Shown piece by piece: positions 54,129 to 63,916 of a DNA stretch of 64,000 bases. Numbering within the stretch: the first letter of the stretch is position 1; the number at the start of each line of letters is the position of its first letter. The notes below the pieces were generated by a model, which searched no databases, had not been told where the DNA came from, and saw only the letters and a program-made list of their open reading frames with translations. The stretch comes from Lachnospiraceae bacterium (lineage in GTDB: Bacteria > Bacillota > Clostridia > Lachnospirales > Lachnospiraceae). The stretch covers positions 17,556 to 81,555 of the forward strand of contig JAKSSF010000009.1 of NCBI GenBank assembly GCA_024403235.1. The letters run 5' to 3'. The position numbers and the translations under genes were made by a program.

Positions 54129-54212
54129 TGCGGAAGATGGGACTTGAACCCACACGATCTAATGACCACAAGATCCTTAGTCTTGCCTGTCTGCCAATTC
54201 CAGCACTTCCGC
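54129..54212 (-). tRNA. tRNA-Leu (anticodon AAG)
   Basis: On the minus strand GCGGAAG pairs with CTTCCGC, with discriminator A and no encoded CCA. The anticodon stem CAAGA/TCTTG encloses CTAAGGA, so positions 34-36 read AAG. The long variable arm and GGTTCAAGTCC T arm fit tRNA-Leu. An A at the wobble position implies inosine formation or restricted decoding. Confidence 0.93.
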
Positions 54213-54293
54213 ATTCTTGCGACAAGAGATATATTAGCATTATTTCCCACAGAAGTCAACTCTTTCTTTGGGAAATAATACAGTTTGTAGAAA

Positions 54294-55268
54294 CTAATCT
54301 CTATCCATCAACATATGATAGAAATCAGAGTATGATGTGTTCTTCTGAGTCGTTGCAGCAATGGCTGTTCTGGGATGTTGGTCCAACAGTCCGGTTAGAA
54401 GATAGGGGATATCATATCCCCAAATAACACCACTTTCCTTTAAAGGAACAATCTGTTTTTCGATAAATCGTAGAACTGGCGTTAATTTGTAATTGGGGTT
54501 TTTTAGAAAACCAATCAAGCCTTCCAGACTACAGTTGCCGGCACCACGGCCTAAGCCATTTACAGTAGCATCTAAGAAACTGGCACCGATGGAAAGTGCT
54601 TCAATGGTATTGGCAAATGCACACTGTTGATTGTTATGGGCATGAATACCGATTTTTTTGCCATATTTGTCAGTTATATCCATATAAAACTGGGTAATTC
54701 GGCGCATCTGTTCCGGATATAAGGAACCGTAGCTGTCTACGATATAAATCGCATCTACAGGGCTCTTTGCCAGTTCTTCCAGAGCGTATCGAACATCCCC
54801 TTCCTGACAATTGGAGATAGCCATAATGTTGCAGGTGGTTTCATAGCCTTTGTTTGCTGCATCTTCAATCATGGCCAAAGCCTCCGGCATAGTATTGATA
54901 TAAGTGGCTACGCGAATCATATCCAAAGCACTATCAGAACGATTGATAATATCAGTCTTATAATCACAACGGCCTACATCTGCCATAGCAGATAATTTTA
55001 AGTTGGTGTTATTGTCTCCAACGATAGCACGAAGATCATCTTCGTCACAGAATTTCCATTTGCCGAATTTTTCTGTATCAAAAATATCTTTGGAAGCCTT
55101 GTAGCCAAATTCCATATAATCTACACCGGCTTTTACATTCATCTGATAAAGGTCTTTTACAAATTCATCACTAAAATAAAAATCATTTACCAAACCACCA
55201 TCCCGGATAGTGGCATCCAATACTCTAACATCTTCACGAACGGATAACAAACTACCTTTTAATTCCAT
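54294..55268 (-). CDS. HMGL-type aldolase family protein
   Basis: This 324-residue TIM-barrel protein has the DxTIRDGG start (VLDATIRDGGLVND) and metal ligands IHAHNNQQCAFANT of the HMG-CoA lyase/4-hydroxy-2-oxovalerate aldolase superfamily, with YIVDSYGSLYPEQ and NGLGRGAGNCSLEG. The usual partner acetaldehyde dehydrogenase is not near. The physiological substrate is unknown. The start has AGAGGG upstream. Two TTTAAAG palindromes overlap its promoter. Confidence 0.8.
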   Translation of the reverse strand: MELKGSLLSVREDVRVLDATIRDGGLVNDFYFSDEFVKDLYQMNVKAGVDYMEFGYKASKDIFDTEKFGKWKFCDEDDLRAIVGDNNTNLKLSAMADVGRCDYKTDIINRSDSALDMIRVATYINTMPEALAMIEDAANKGYETTCNIMAISNCQEGDVRYALEELAKSPVDAIYIVDSYGSLYPEQMRRITQFYMDITDKYGKKIGIHAHNNQQCAFANTIEALSIGASFLDATVNGLGRGAGNCSLEGLIGFLKNPNYKLTPVLRFIEKQIVPLKESGVIWGYDIPYLLTGLLDQHPRTAIAATTQKNTSYSDFYHMLMDRD

Positions 55269-55321
55269 AATACCCTCTTTTCTGTCAATCTAATCTAATA
55301 GTATTTATAACGATACATTCA

Positions 55322-55383
55322 CACTTTAAAGTGAGGAAGTTCTTTAACGCTTTAAAGTATAACAATATTTTGGAAAAATGCAA
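55322..55383 (-). promoter_or_regulatory. Aldolase promoter with paired palindromic operators
   Basis: On the minus strand TTGCAT (55383-55378), 16 bp, TATACT (55361-55356). The perfect 12-bp palindrome CACTTTAAAGTG (55322-55333) and a second core CTTTAAAG (55350-55357), overlapping the -10 box, have centres 26 bp apart, as expected of a dimeric repressor with two sites. The regulator is unknown. Confidence 0.5.
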
Positions 55384-55485
55384 GTATTTTTCATTTTTTC
55401 TATGAAAATCTATGAAAAACCTTCAAAAAGGTAGTATTATATAAGGAGTTGCGACAAAAATCTACAGATAAAAGGTGACAGTACT

Positions 55486-55863
55486 ATGAATTACATGTTT
55501 CAAGCAATGATTATTTTCGGATTCAGTCTAATGGGAGAAATATTGCATGCCATTATTCCGGCTCCAATACCGGCCAGCGTATATGGGTTAGTGCTTTTAT
55601 TTTTAGCATTGCTTACAAAGCTGGTGAAATTGGAACAGGTGGAAACCACAGCAGAATATATGATATCTATCATGCCATTGTTCTTCATCGAACCTACGGT
55701 AGGCTTGATGGAATCCTTTGGCATTGCCAGAGGGAAGGTAATTCCTTTGGTGTTAACCAGCGCGGTTTCTTTTATTATGGTAATGATTGTAACAGGACTT
55801 ACGGCTCAATTTATGATTCGAAAAAAGAAGTCAAACAAAAAGGAGGGACAGAGCAATGGCTAA
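55486..55863 (+). CDS. lrgA: CidA/LrgA family holin-like protein
   Basis: This 125-residue membrane protein has four hydrophobic segments (AMIIFGFSLMGEILHAIIP; SVYGLVLLFLALLTKL; MISIMPLFFIEPTVGLM; VLTSAVSFIMVMIVTGL), with IPASVYGLVLLF as the LrgA signature. LrgA/CidA proteins act with LrgB/CidB in cell lysis control or in pyruvate transport. AAAGGTGA precedes ATG 55486. Its end overlaps lrgB by 8 bp. LrgA and CidA cannot be told apart by eye. Confidence 0.85.
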   Translation: MNYMFQAMIIFGFSLMGEILHAIIPAPIPASVYGLVLLFLALLTKLVKLEQVETTAEYMISIMPLFFIEPTVGLMESFGIARGKVIPLVLTSAVSFIMVMIVTGLTAQFMIRKKKSNKKEGQSNG

Positions 55864-56548
55864 TATACTGACAGATTCTATCTATTTTGGTATGTTCTTC
55901 TCTATTTTTGCATTCTGGATAGGCTTTCAGATTCAGAAGAAATGGAAAAATCCTTTCCTGAATCCCATGTTGATTTCCGTAGTGTTGATTATAAGCACTC
56001 TTTTGGTAACAAAGATTCCTTTTTCCACTTATCAAAATGGGGCAAAATATTTAAGTTATTTCCTGACACCGGTAACGGTTTGTCTGGCAGTGCCTTTGTA
56101 TAAGCAGATTCAAGTATTAAAAGATAACCTGGTGGCCGTTTTGGTAAGTATTGGTATCGGCTGTATTGCTCACGGCATCATTGTAATTGGCATTATGACC
56201 GCTTTTCATATGGATCATGCTTTGCTATATTCTTTGCTTCCCAAGAGTATTACCACAGCCATTGCGCTGGGAGTTAGTGCAGAGCTTGGAGGCATTTCCG
56301 GTATTACAGTCATTGGCGTAATGATAGCCGGAATCGGTGGCGCCGTAGTTGGCCCTTTTGTGATAAAACTATGTCATATCGAGGAACCGGTTGCCCAAGG
56401 GCTGGCGTTTGGTAGTGCAAGCCATGCCATTGGTACTTCAAAAGCGATAGAATATGGGGAAATACAGGCTGCCATGAGTTCCTTAGCTATTGTGGTAACA
56501 GGGCTAATGACGGTTGTGATTGTGCCTATCATTGCTTCCTTTTTGTAA
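55856..56548 (+). CDS. lrgB: LrgB/CidB family membrane protein
   Basis: The 230-residue membrane protein has about six hydrophobic segments and the LrgB motifs FYLVPVTVCLAVPLY-like (FLTPVTVCLAVPLYK), LLPKSITTAIALGVS and GLAFGSASHAIGTSKAIEYGE. It starts at ATG 55856 with AAAGGAGGG upstream, inside the last codons of lrgA. It is the partner of the holin-like protein. No LytSR regulators are near. Confidence 0.9.
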   Translation: MANILTDSIYFGMFFSIFAFWIGFQIQKKWKNPFLNPMLISVVLIISTLLVTKIPFSTYQNGAKYLSYFLTPVTVCLAVPLYKQIQVLKDNLVAVLVSIGIGCIAHGIIVIGIMTAFHMDHALLYSLLPKSITTAIALGVSAELGGISGITVIGVMIAGIGGAVVGPFVIKLCHIEEPVAQGLAFGSASHAIGTSKAIEYGEIQAAMSSLAIVVTGLMTVVIVPIIASFL

Positions 56549-56658
56549 AAACATGTAAAAACTTTTTCAGACAGAAAAAAGGAATTTGCTATTTGTCTAC
56601 AGAATAATAAAGATAGGGACAAATTTTTTGGATTATAAGAAATAGAAAGGAGAATGCT

Positions 56659-57678
56659 ATGACCATACGAGAAACCATGGAGCAATGGGAAAAAGTACAT
56701 TTAAGCCCCTATGCTTCTTTAAGTATGAACTCTGCGGGAAGAATGGTGGACGAGCCTCAATGTGATATCAGACCGGTTTTTCAACGAGACAGAGATCGTA
56801 TTATACATAGTAAATCCTTTCGTAGATTAAAGGATAAAACACAGGTCTTTTTGAATCCGGAAGGAGACCATTACAGAACCCGTTTGACCCATACCTTAGA
56901 GGTGTCTCAGAATGCCAGAACCATTGCAAAGGCATTGAATTTAAATGAGGAATTGACAGAAGCCATTGCCTTAGGCCATGACTTAGGTCATACCCCCTTT
57001 GGACATGCAGGAGAGAGAGCTTTGAACCGGATTTGTCCTTTGGGATTTGAGCATAGTGAACAAAGCCTTCGCACGGTTGATGTGTTGGAAAAAAATGGTG
57101 TAGGTTTGAACCTGACTATGGAAGTCCGTGATGGAATTCTCAATCATCAAACCAGCGGTATGCCCAAAACCTTAGAGGGAAAAATCGTTCGCCTTTCCGA
57201 TAAAATTGCCTATATTCATCATGATATGGATGATGCCATTCGAGCAGGTATTTTAAAGGAAACAGATGTACCCATGGATATTCGGGATATTTTAGGGTAT
57301 ACCACCGGAGAACGGTTAGACCACTTTATTCATGATATCGTGACAGAAAGCATGGGAAAATCGGATATTAGTATGTCAAAGCCGGTAGCAGAGGCCATGC
57401 ATGACCTGCGGAAGTTTATGTTTGAACAGGTCTATACCAACCCTATTGCGAAAAATGAAGAAAGCAAAGCGGAAACCTTGATGGAAACCTTATATACCTA
57501 TTATATGGAGCATGTTGGCTTGTTGCCTGCAGAGTATCAAAGACTGATGTATGACGGACAGTCTAAAGCCCGTATTGTTTGTGACTATGTGGCATCCATG
57601 ACAGACCGATTTGCCATTTCAATCTATGAAGAATTGTTTATTCCCAAATCCTGGGAGGTAAAATATGTATTATCCTGA
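56659..57678 (+). CDS. dgt: Deoxyguanosinetriphosphate triphosphohydrolase-like protein
   Basis: This 339-residue HD-domain enzyme hydrolyses dNTPs. The metal ligands are in RTRLTHTLEVSQ, ALGHDLGHTPFGHAGE and DKIAYIHHDMDDA; the family start KSFRRLKDKTQVF is present. AAAGGAGA precedes ATG 56659. Its last 14 bp overlap dnaG, an order (dgt-dnaG-rpoD) common in Clostridia, so replication and nucleotide control may be co-expressed. Confidence 0.95.
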   Translation: MTIRETMEQWEKVHLSPYASLSMNSAGRMVDEPQCDIRPVFQRDRDRIIHSKSFRRLKDKTQVFLNPEGDHYRTRLTHTLEVSQNARTIAKALNLNEELTEAIALGHDLGHTPFGHAGERALNRICPLGFEHSEQSLRTVDVLEKNGVGLNLTMEVRDGILNHQTSGMPKTLEGKIVRLSDKIAYIHHDMDDAIRAGILKETDVPMDIRDILGYTTGERLDHFIHDIVTESMGKSDISMSKPVAEAMHDLRKFMFEQVYTNPIAKNEESKAETLMETLYTYYMEHVGLLPAEYQRLMYDGQSKARIVCDYVASMTDRFAISIYEELFIPKSWEVKYVLS

Positions 57679-59440
57679 CGATTTGGTGGAAGATATCCGA
57701 AGCAGAAATGACATTGTGGATGTGATTTCCGGATATGTTCGGATACAAAAAAAGGGAGCTAGTTACTTTGGACTGTGTCCCTTTCATAATGAAAAATCCC
57801 CATCTTTTTCTGTGTCATCTGTAAAGCAAATGTATTACTGCTTTGGCTGTGGTGCGGGTGGCAATGTATATTCTTTTTTGATGAACTATGAAAACTATAG
57901 TTTTCCGGAAGCAGTCAAGGTTTTGGCTGAAAGAGCCGGAGTTGCGTTACCGGAAATTGAGTATAATGAGGAGCAAAAGAAAACTGCCAGCTTAAAGGCA
58001 ACTCTGTTGGAAATCAATAAAGAAGCAGCCAAGTATTATTATTATTGCCTGCGTTCTCCAAATGGAAAGCAGGGGATGGATTATTTCGAAAAAAGACAAC
58101 TATCGGAAGAAACCAGAAAGCAGTTTGGCTTGGGATATGCCAATAAAACCAGTAATGACTTGGTTTTATATTTACGAAGCAAAGGATATAGAGACGAGCA
58201 CATCATCCAGGCAGGCTTAGCTTCCCAGAATGAAAAATATGGGGTACACGATAAGTTTTGGAATCGTGTGATGTTTCCTATTCAGGACAGTAATCACCGT
58301 GTTATTGGCTTTGGTGGTCGTGTGATGGGAGAGGGGGAACCCAAATATTTGAACTCTCCGGAGACCCCGATTTTTGATAAAAGCAGGAACTTATATGGAT
58401 TAAATTTTGCTAGATCCTCCAGAAAAGAAAATATCATTCTTTGTGAGGGGTATATGGATGTGATTGCCATGCATCAGGCCGGCTTTAACCAGGCTGTGGC
58501 ATCTTTGGGAACGGCCTTTACTTCCGGTCAGGCAAATTTGCTGCGGCGATTTACCCAGACGGTCATTTTAGCTTATGATAGCGATGGAGCAGGTACAAAG
58601 GCAGCCCTACGTGCCATTGGCATTTTAAGAGAAGTTGGATTAACAGCAAAAGTGCTTTCTATGGTTCCCTATAAGGATCCGGATGAATTTATGAAGGCTT
58701 TGGGACCGGAAGAGTTTCAGAAGAGAATCGATAATGCAAAAAATAGTTTTCTTTTTGAGATTCAGGTGTTGGAACGAGAGTACGACTTATCTGATCCGGA
58801 AAGCAAAACCAAGTTTCATAAGGAAATTGCCAGAAGACTTTGTGAGTTTTCTGAAGAGGTAGAACGAGAAAACTATATTGAAGTGATAGCGGAAACCTAT
58901 CACATTGGATTTGATAGCTTACGAAAGCTGGTACAAAATACAGCTGCCAATACAGGATTGGCAAAAGCCATAGAAAAACCCAAAAGCGGTATTCAAAAGA
59001 AGCTGCAGCCGGAGGAAGGAAAGAAAAAGGCCCAAAGACTGTTGATTACCTGGCTTTCTGAAAATCCTGCCCTTTACAAACAAGCGAAAGCTTACATTTC
59101 TCCAAAAGATTTTACTTTGGAGTTGTATCAAAAGGTGGCAGAGATTATGTTCGCGGAACTGGAGCAGGGGCACTTTGAACCGGCCCGGATAGTAAGTTTG
59201 TTTCTGGAGGAAGAGGAACAGCGAGAGGTAGCTGCTTTATTTAACACAAAGCTGGAAAAATTAAGTACCAGTGCAGATAAGGAAAAGGCTTTTCGAGATA
59301 TTTTATTATCTGTAAAACGCATTAGCTTAGAGCACTATACCGCTCAGTTAGGTAGCGATGTAAATGCATTGAATCAAGTGATAGAGGCTAAAAAAGCCCT
59401 TTTAGAATTAGAAAAAACGCATATTTTATTTGTGGAATGA
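57665..59440 (+). CDS. dnaG: DNA primase
   Basis: DnaG makes RNA primers for DNA replication. The 591-residue protein begins with the CHC2 zinc finger (Cys38, His41 in GLCPFHNE; YYCFGCGAGG), followed by the RNA polymerase domain with the TOPRIM motif (ILCEGYMDVIAM; LAYDSDGAGTKAAL). The C-terminal helicase-interaction domain (about 440-591) is divergent as usual. Its ATG at 57665 lies 14 bp inside the end of dgt, after GGGAGG, and rpoD follows 37 bp later. Confidence 0.97.
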   Translation: MYYPDDLVEDIRSRNDIVDVISGYVRIQKKGASYFGLCPFHNEKSPSFSVSSVKQMYYCFGCGAGGNVYSFLMNYENYSFPEAVKVLAERAGVALPEIEYNEEQKKTASLKATLLEINKEAAKYYYYCLRSPNGKQGMDYFEKRQLSEETRKQFGLGYANKTSNDLVLYLRSKGYRDEHIIQAGLASQNEKYGVHDKFWNRVMFPIQDSNHRVIGFGGRVMGEGEPKYLNSPETPIFDKSRNLYGLNFARSSRKENIILCEGYMDVIAMHQAGFNQAVASLGTAFTSGQANLLRRFTQTVILAYDSDGAGTKAALRAIGILREVGLTAKVLSMVPYKDPDEFMKALGPEEFQKRIDNAKNSFLFEIQVLEREYDLSDPESKTKFHKEIARRLCEFSEEVERENYIEVIAETYHIGFDSLRKLVQNTAANTGLAKAIEKPKSGIQKKLQPEEGKKKAQRLLITWLSENPALYKQAKAYISPKDFTLELYQKVAEIMFAELEQGHFEPARIVSLFLEEEEQREVAALFNTKLEKLSTSADKEKAFRDILLSVKRISLEHYTAQLGSDVNALNQVIEAKKALLELEKTHILFVE

Positions 59441-59477
59441 TTAAACTAACCCTGAATAGAGAAAGGATGAAAATAAT

Positions 59478-60602
59478 ATGGACGAAAATACAAAGGTAAA
59501 ATATGAGGAAAAGTTGAAAGAACTTTTAGCAACAGCAAAAAAGAAACACAATGTACTGGAATATCAGGAAATCGTGGATTCTTTAGCTGGCTTGAGTTTG
59601 GAAGAGGATAGTGTGGAAAAAACCTGTGAATATTTAGAGCAAAATGGTGTAGATATTCTTCGTATTCAGGAAGAGGACGAGCTTATTGAAGAGGACGAAG
59701 TCATCCTTTCTGAAGAGGACGAAGTAGATGTAGAAACCATTGATTTATCTGTTCCCGATGGTATTAGCATTGAAGACCCGGTTCGTATGTATCTGAAAGA
59801 AATCGGTAAGGTTCCTTTACTTTCTGCAGAGGAAGAAATCGAATTGGCAAAGCAAATGGCAGAAGGTGGAGATGCAGGGGAAGAAGCAAAGAAACGTCTG
59901 GCAGAAGCAAACCTTCGTCTGGTAGTAAGTATTGCAAAACGTTATGTTGGAAGAGGTATGCTTTTCTTAGATTTGATTCAGGAAGGTAATCTTGGTTTGA
60001 TCAAAGCGGTAGAAAAATTTGACTATACTAAAGGATATAAGTTTTCTACCTATGCTACCTGGTGGATTCGTCAGGCCATTACTCGTGCCATTGCAGATCA
60101 GGCTAGAACCATTCGTATCCCAGTGCATATGGTAGAAACCATCAATAAATTGATTCGTGTCAGCAGACAGCTGTTACAGGAATTAGGCAGAGAGCCTTCT
60201 CCGGAAGAAATTGCAAAGGAAATGAATTTGCCGGAAGAAAGAGTCCGTGAAATTCTGAAAATCTCTCAGGAGCCGGTATCTTTGGAAACCCCTATCGGTG
60301 AAGAGGAAGACAGCCACTTGGGTGATTTCATTCAGGATGACAATGTACCTATTCCAGCAGATGCAGCAGCCTTTACTTTATTGAAGGAACAATTAGGGGA
60401 AGTTCTTTGTACCCTGACAGAAAGAGAACAGAGAGTGTTGATTCTTCGTTTTGGTTTGGAAGATGGCAAAGCCAGAACCTTAGAGGAAGTTGGTAAAGAA
60501 TTTAATGTTACCAGAGAGCGTATTCGTCAGATTGAAGCAAAAGCCCTTCGCAAGCTTCGTCATCCAAGCAGAAGCCGTAAGTTAAAGGATTATTTAGACT
60601 AA
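59478..60602 (+). CDS. rpoD: RNA polymerase primary sigma factor, sigma-A
   Basis: This 374-residue factor is the housekeeping sigma. Region 1.1 is short; region 2 includes [20 protein letters not shown] and the -10 recognition [14 protein letters not shown]; region 3 has [18 protein letters not shown]; region 4 ends with [20 protein letters not shown], the -35 helix-turn-helix. AAAGGATG precedes ATG 59478. The TAA stop overlaps the trmK start by 1 bp, so the two are translationally coupled. Confidence 0.97.
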   Translation: MDENTKVKYEEKLKELLATAKKKHNVLEYQEIVDSLAGLSLEEDSVEKTCEYLEQNGVDILRIQEEDELIEEDEVILSEEDEVDVETIDLSVPDGISIEDPVRMYLKEIGKVPLLSAEEEIELAKQMAEGGDAGEEAKKRLAEANLRLVVSIAKRYVGRGMLFLDLIQEGNLGLIKAVEKFDYTKGYKFSTYATWWIRQAITRAIADQARTIRIPVHMVETINKLIRVSRQLLQELGREPSPEEIAKEMNLPEERVREILKISQEPVSLETPIGEEEDSHLGDFIQDDNVPIPADAAAFTLLKEQLGEVLCTLTEREQRVLILRFGLEDGKARTLEEVGKEFNVTRERIRQIEAKALRKLRHPSRSRKLKDYLD

Positions 60603-61369
60603 TGATTACTTTATCCAAACGATTACAGGCAGTAGCGGACTTGGTAAAGCCTGTATCTACCATGGCAGATATTGGCTGTGATCATGGGTTTATGTCCATT
60701 TATTTGATACAAAGCAATCGTTGTGAACATGTCATTGCCATGGATGTGAATGAAGGTCCTCTTTTGCGGGCAAAAGAGCATATCCTAGAGCATGCTTTAC
60801 AAAACCAAATAGAAACTCGTCTTTCCGATGGTGGAAAAGCTTTACAACTACTAGACTTGGGAAAAGAGAGAGTACAAAAACCGGAAGCCCAGGGGGTGAT
60901 TATGGCCGGAATGGGTGGTAGGCTGATGACAAAAATTTTACAGGATAGTAAGGCGGTGTTTGGGCAAATGGAGCAATGGATTTTACAGCCCCAGTCAGAA
61001 CCCAGTTTAGTCAGAAAAACCATTCGAGACCTTGGATTTACTATAGAAGAAGAAAATATGGTTTTGGAAGATGGAAAATATTATGGGATGCTTCGCGCTG
61101 TTCCAAGGTCTTTGGCCTTGGAAGAAACCCAAAACGATAGCTGTCCTTTTCACCAAGAGGTATTAGACCAATATGGCATGTATTTAATACAGAGTGGGAA
61201 TCCTTGTTTCTTGGATTTTTTACAGTACCAAATCAACCAAACAAAGCAGATTTTAGAAAACTTACAGGGGCAGCATAGTGAGAGAACACTGGTAGCCAAG
61301 GAAAATCTGCAGGAGAAATTACAGTTATTTATTCGTCTACAAGAATTTACAAAAAAGAATGATAATTAA
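60602..61369 (+). CDS. trmK: tRNA (adenine22-N1)-methyltransferase
   Basis: TrmK methylates A22 of tRNA with S-adenosylmethionine. The 255-residue protein has a Rossmann start MADIGCDHGFMSIYL, the second motif VIAMDVNEGPLLRAKE and catalytic-like MAGMGGRLM and QPQSEPSLVR, which are typical of the TrmK family. It overlaps the rpoD stop by 1 bp. The order rpoD-trmK-Nif3-like is conserved in Firmicutes. Confidence 0.93.
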   Translation: MITLSKRLQAVADLVKPVSTMADIGCDHGFMSIYLIQSNRCEHVIAMDVNEGPLLRAKEHILEHALQNQIETRLSDGGKALQLLDLGKERVQKPEAQGVIMAGMGGRLMTKILQDSKAVFGQMEQWILQPQSEPSLVRKTIRDLGFTIEEENMVLEDGKYYGMLRAVPRSLALEETQNDSCPFHQEVLDQYGMYLIQSGNPCFLDFLQYQINQTKQILENLQGQHSERTLVAKENLQEKLQLFIRLQEFTKKNDN

Positions 61370-61396
61370 GTCAAAATCGCAGGGAAAGGAAAGCAA

Positions 61397-62167
61397 ATGG
61401 AATTACGAGAAATACTTTCCGTTTTCAACAAAATAGCGCCCAATACATATGCGGAAGGTTGGGATAATGTGGGCCTTTTGGTAGGCAGAGAAGAAAAACA
61501 GGTGCATAAAATTATGGTGGCCCTGGACCCTTCCAGTGCTGTGATAGAACAGGCCATTCAAGAGAATGTGGACCTTTTGATTACTCACCATCCTTTGATT
61601 TTTTCCGGGATTAAATCTGTAACCAGTGGGCATTTTATTACCAATCGTATCGTACAATTATTACAAAAGGATATTGCCTATTATGCCATGCATACTAACT
61701 TTGACAAATGTCATATGGCAGGTCTGGTAGGGAAGCGTTTAGGCTTAACAGATTGTCAGGTGCTAGAGTTAGAAGAAGACAAAAATTGTGGCATTGGAAT
61801 TGCCGGTAAGATAGAAAAAGCAGTATCTCTAAAAGAATTTGCAATAGATGTAAAAGCGAAAATGGAGTTAGACTCTATCCAGGTATTTGGGGAACCGGAT
61901 AGAGAGATACAGTGTATCGCTATTGTACCCGGATCCGGAAAGGATTATGTAAAACAGGCCCTTTTACTTGGGGCTGATGTACTTTTAACCGGGGACTTAG
62001 GTCATCACAATGGATTAGATGCATTGGAACAGGGGTTGGCATTACTGGACGGCGGACACTATGGATTGGAAAAGGTGTTTGTGCCTTACATGACAGAAGT
62101 GTGTCAAAAGGAATTTGGTTTGCCGGTAGTAGCAGCCAAAGAAGAAGCACCCTTTTGGGTTGTGTAA
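61397..62167 (+). CDS. Nif3-like dinuclear metal-binding protein
   Basis: This 256-residue protein belongs to the NIF3/YqfO family, with the start LREILSVFNKIAPNTYAEGW, DNVGLLVG, the metal ligands ITHHPLIFSG and AMHTNFDKC, and the C-terminal LLGADVLLTGDLGHHNGLDA with GHYGLEK. These proteins form hexameric rings with a two-metal site; a GTP cyclohydrolase I type 2 activity has been proposed but not settled. AAAGGAAAG precedes the start. It follows trmK after 27 bp, as in many Firmicutes. Confidence 0.92.
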   Translation: MELREILSVFNKIAPNTYAEGWDNVGLLVGREEKQVHKIMVALDPSSAVIEQAIQENVDLLITHHPLIFSGIKSVTSGHFITNRIVQLLQKDIAYYAMHTNFDKCHMAGLVGKRLGLTDCQVLELEEDKNCGIGIAGKIEKAVSLKEFAIDVKAKMELDSIQVFGEPDREIQCIAIVPGSGKDYVKQALLLGADVLLTGDLGHHNGLDALEQGLALLDGGHYGLEKVFVPYMTEVCQKEFGLPVVAAKEEAPFWVV

Positions 62168-62209
62168 CGAAACCGGCTGAAAGGTTTTGAAAGAAAGGAG
62201 AAGTGTAGC

Positions 62210-63853
62210 ATGAAAATTTTGGGGAATGAAGTTGCTTATGAAACTGGCACAACTTGGGAAACGCTGGCGCAGAAAATGCAGGACCAGTATGCCTATCCCA
62301 TTTTATTGGCAGTGGAAGATGGAAGATTACGAGAATTATTTCAGCCCATTGCAGAGAATGTGAAAGAAGCAGAATTTTTAACTGTTAAGGATAAAGCGGG
62401 CTATAAAACCTATGAAAGAAGTTTGCTTTTGGTATTTATGAAGGCTGTTTGTGATTGCTTAGGACCAAAAGCTGCAGGTACTGTGAAAGTAGAATATACC
62501 ATTGGTCGTGGTTGTTTTTGCACTTTCCAGGATGGCATTACAGAAGCAGATATCGCAAAAATCAAACAGAAAATGGAAGAATTGATTGCAAAGAATCTTC
62601 CTATTCAGAAAACTATTTTTTCTTCTGATCAGGCTGCAGAGATTTTCCAGTCTCAGGGAATGGAAGATAATCTTCGGCTGATGAAATATCGCCAGAATTC
62701 TTTCATTACCTTGTATGCCTTAGATGGTTACTATGACTACAATTACGGCTATATGGTGCCTTCTACAGGGTATTTAACTGTATTTGATATTGTGTCTTAT
62801 GAAGAGGGCGTCATGGTGATGCTTCCGGATTTGAAGGAACCCTCTCATTTGATTCCTTTTGAGGATCGAAAGAAACTGTTTTCTACCATGTATGATACCA
62901 CCAAATGGAGCGAAAACATGGGAATCCGCACGGTAGCAGATTTGAACGATCAGATTTGTGATGGAAAGTTGACGGATATTATATTATTGCAGGAAGCTTA
63001 TCAGGAAAGAAAAATCAGCGAGATTGCTAGTCAGATTGCGCAACGAGGCAATGTGAAATTCGTCATGATCGCAGGTCCTTCTTCTTCCGGAAAGACCACC
63101 TTCTCTTATCGTTTGTCCGTTCAGCTTCGTACCCATGGCTTAAATCCGCATCCTATTGCAGTGGATGATTATTTTAAGAATAGAGAAGACACACCTTTGG
63201 ATGAAAATGGAAATTATAATTTCGAATGTTTGGAAGCCATTGATGTGGAGCAGTTCAATAAGGATATGAGCGACCTGTTGGCAGGAAAAACTGTAGAAAT
63301 GCCAAGCTTTAACTTTAAGTTGGGTCGAAGAGAATATAAAGGCAATTATAAAAAGTTGAATCCCGATGATATCTTGGTTATCGAGGGAATTCATGGATTA
63401 AACGATCAGTTATCCTATGCCTTACCGGCAGATAGCAAATTTAAGGTGTATATCAGCGCGTTGACCTGTTTGAATGTAGATAATCACAATCGTATTCCTA
63501 CCACAGATGGCAGATTATTGCGTCGAATGGTAAGAGATGCCAGAACTCGTGGCACCAGCGCAAAAGGCACTATCTCTATGTGGCCTTCTGTTCGTAACGG
63601 AGAGGAATCCTACATATTCCCGTTCCAGGAAAGTGCAGATGCCATGTTTAATTCAGCCTCTATTTGTGAATTGGCAGTATTAAAGGACTCTGCATTGCCA
63701 CTTTTGTATGGCATTAAGCGTGGAGAACCGGAATATCTGGAAGCAAAACGATTGATTAAATTTTTGAATTATTTCTTGGGCGTGAGCCCTGAAAGCTTAC
63801 CAAACAACTCTATTATTCGCGAGTTTGTAGGTGGTGGATGCTTCCATATATAA
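62210..63853 (+). CDS. Uridine kinase-like nucleoside kinase with N-terminal TGS/ThrRS-like domain
   Basis: The 547-residue protein has an N-terminal part (residues about 1-230) that resembles the threonyl-tRNA synthetase additional domain, and a C-terminal P-loop kinase (IAGPSSSGKTTFSYRLS near 284) of the uridine kinase/phosphoribulokinase family, with VDDYFKNREDTP, PSFNFKLGRREYKG and VIEGIHGLND. Such fusions are annotated as nucleoside kinases in Clostridia; the true substrate is not firmly known. AAAGGAGA precedes ATG 62210. rnpB follows about 60 bp later. Confidence 0.88.
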   Translation: MKILGNEVAYETGTTWETLAQKMQDQYAYPILLAVEDGRLRELFQPIAENVKEAEFLTVKDKAGYKTYERSLLLVFMKAVCDCLGPKAAGTVKVEYTIGRGCFCTFQDGITEADIAKIKQKMEELIAKNLPIQKTIFSSDQAAEIFQSQGMEDNLRLMKYRQNSFITLYALDGYYDYNYGYMVPSTGYLTVFDIVSYEEGVMVMLPDLKEPSHLIPFEDRKKLFSTMYDTTKWSENMGIRTVADLNDQICDGKLTDIILLQEAYQERKISEIASQIAQRGNVKFVMIAGPSSSGKTTFSYRLSVQLRTHGLNPHPIAVDDYFKNREDTPLDENGNYNFECLEAIDVEQFNKDMSDLLAGKTVEMPSFNFKLGRREYKGNYKKLNPDDILVIEGIHGLNDQLSYALPADSKFKVYISALTCLNVDNHNRIPTTDGRLLRRMVRDARTRGTSAKGTISMWPSVRNGEESYIFPFQESADAMFNSASICELAVLKDSALPLLYGIKRGEPEYLEAKRLIKFLNYFLGVSPESLPNNSIIREFVGGGCFHI

Positions 63854-63861
63854 AAGAAATA

Positions 63862-63910
63862 ACTGTTCAGAGTTATTTATGAAAATAAAGAGAGTTTCTC
63901 TTTGAACAGT
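63862..63910 (+). repeat. Nested palindromes upstream of rnpB
   Basis: ACTGTTCA (63862-63869) and TGAACAGT (63903-63910) are inverted repeats and enclose AAAGAGA-GTT-TCTCTTT (63887-63903). There is no T run after, so it is probably not a terminator. It is close to the 5' end of RNase P RNA. Confidence 0.35.
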
Positions 63911-63916
63911 ATGATA

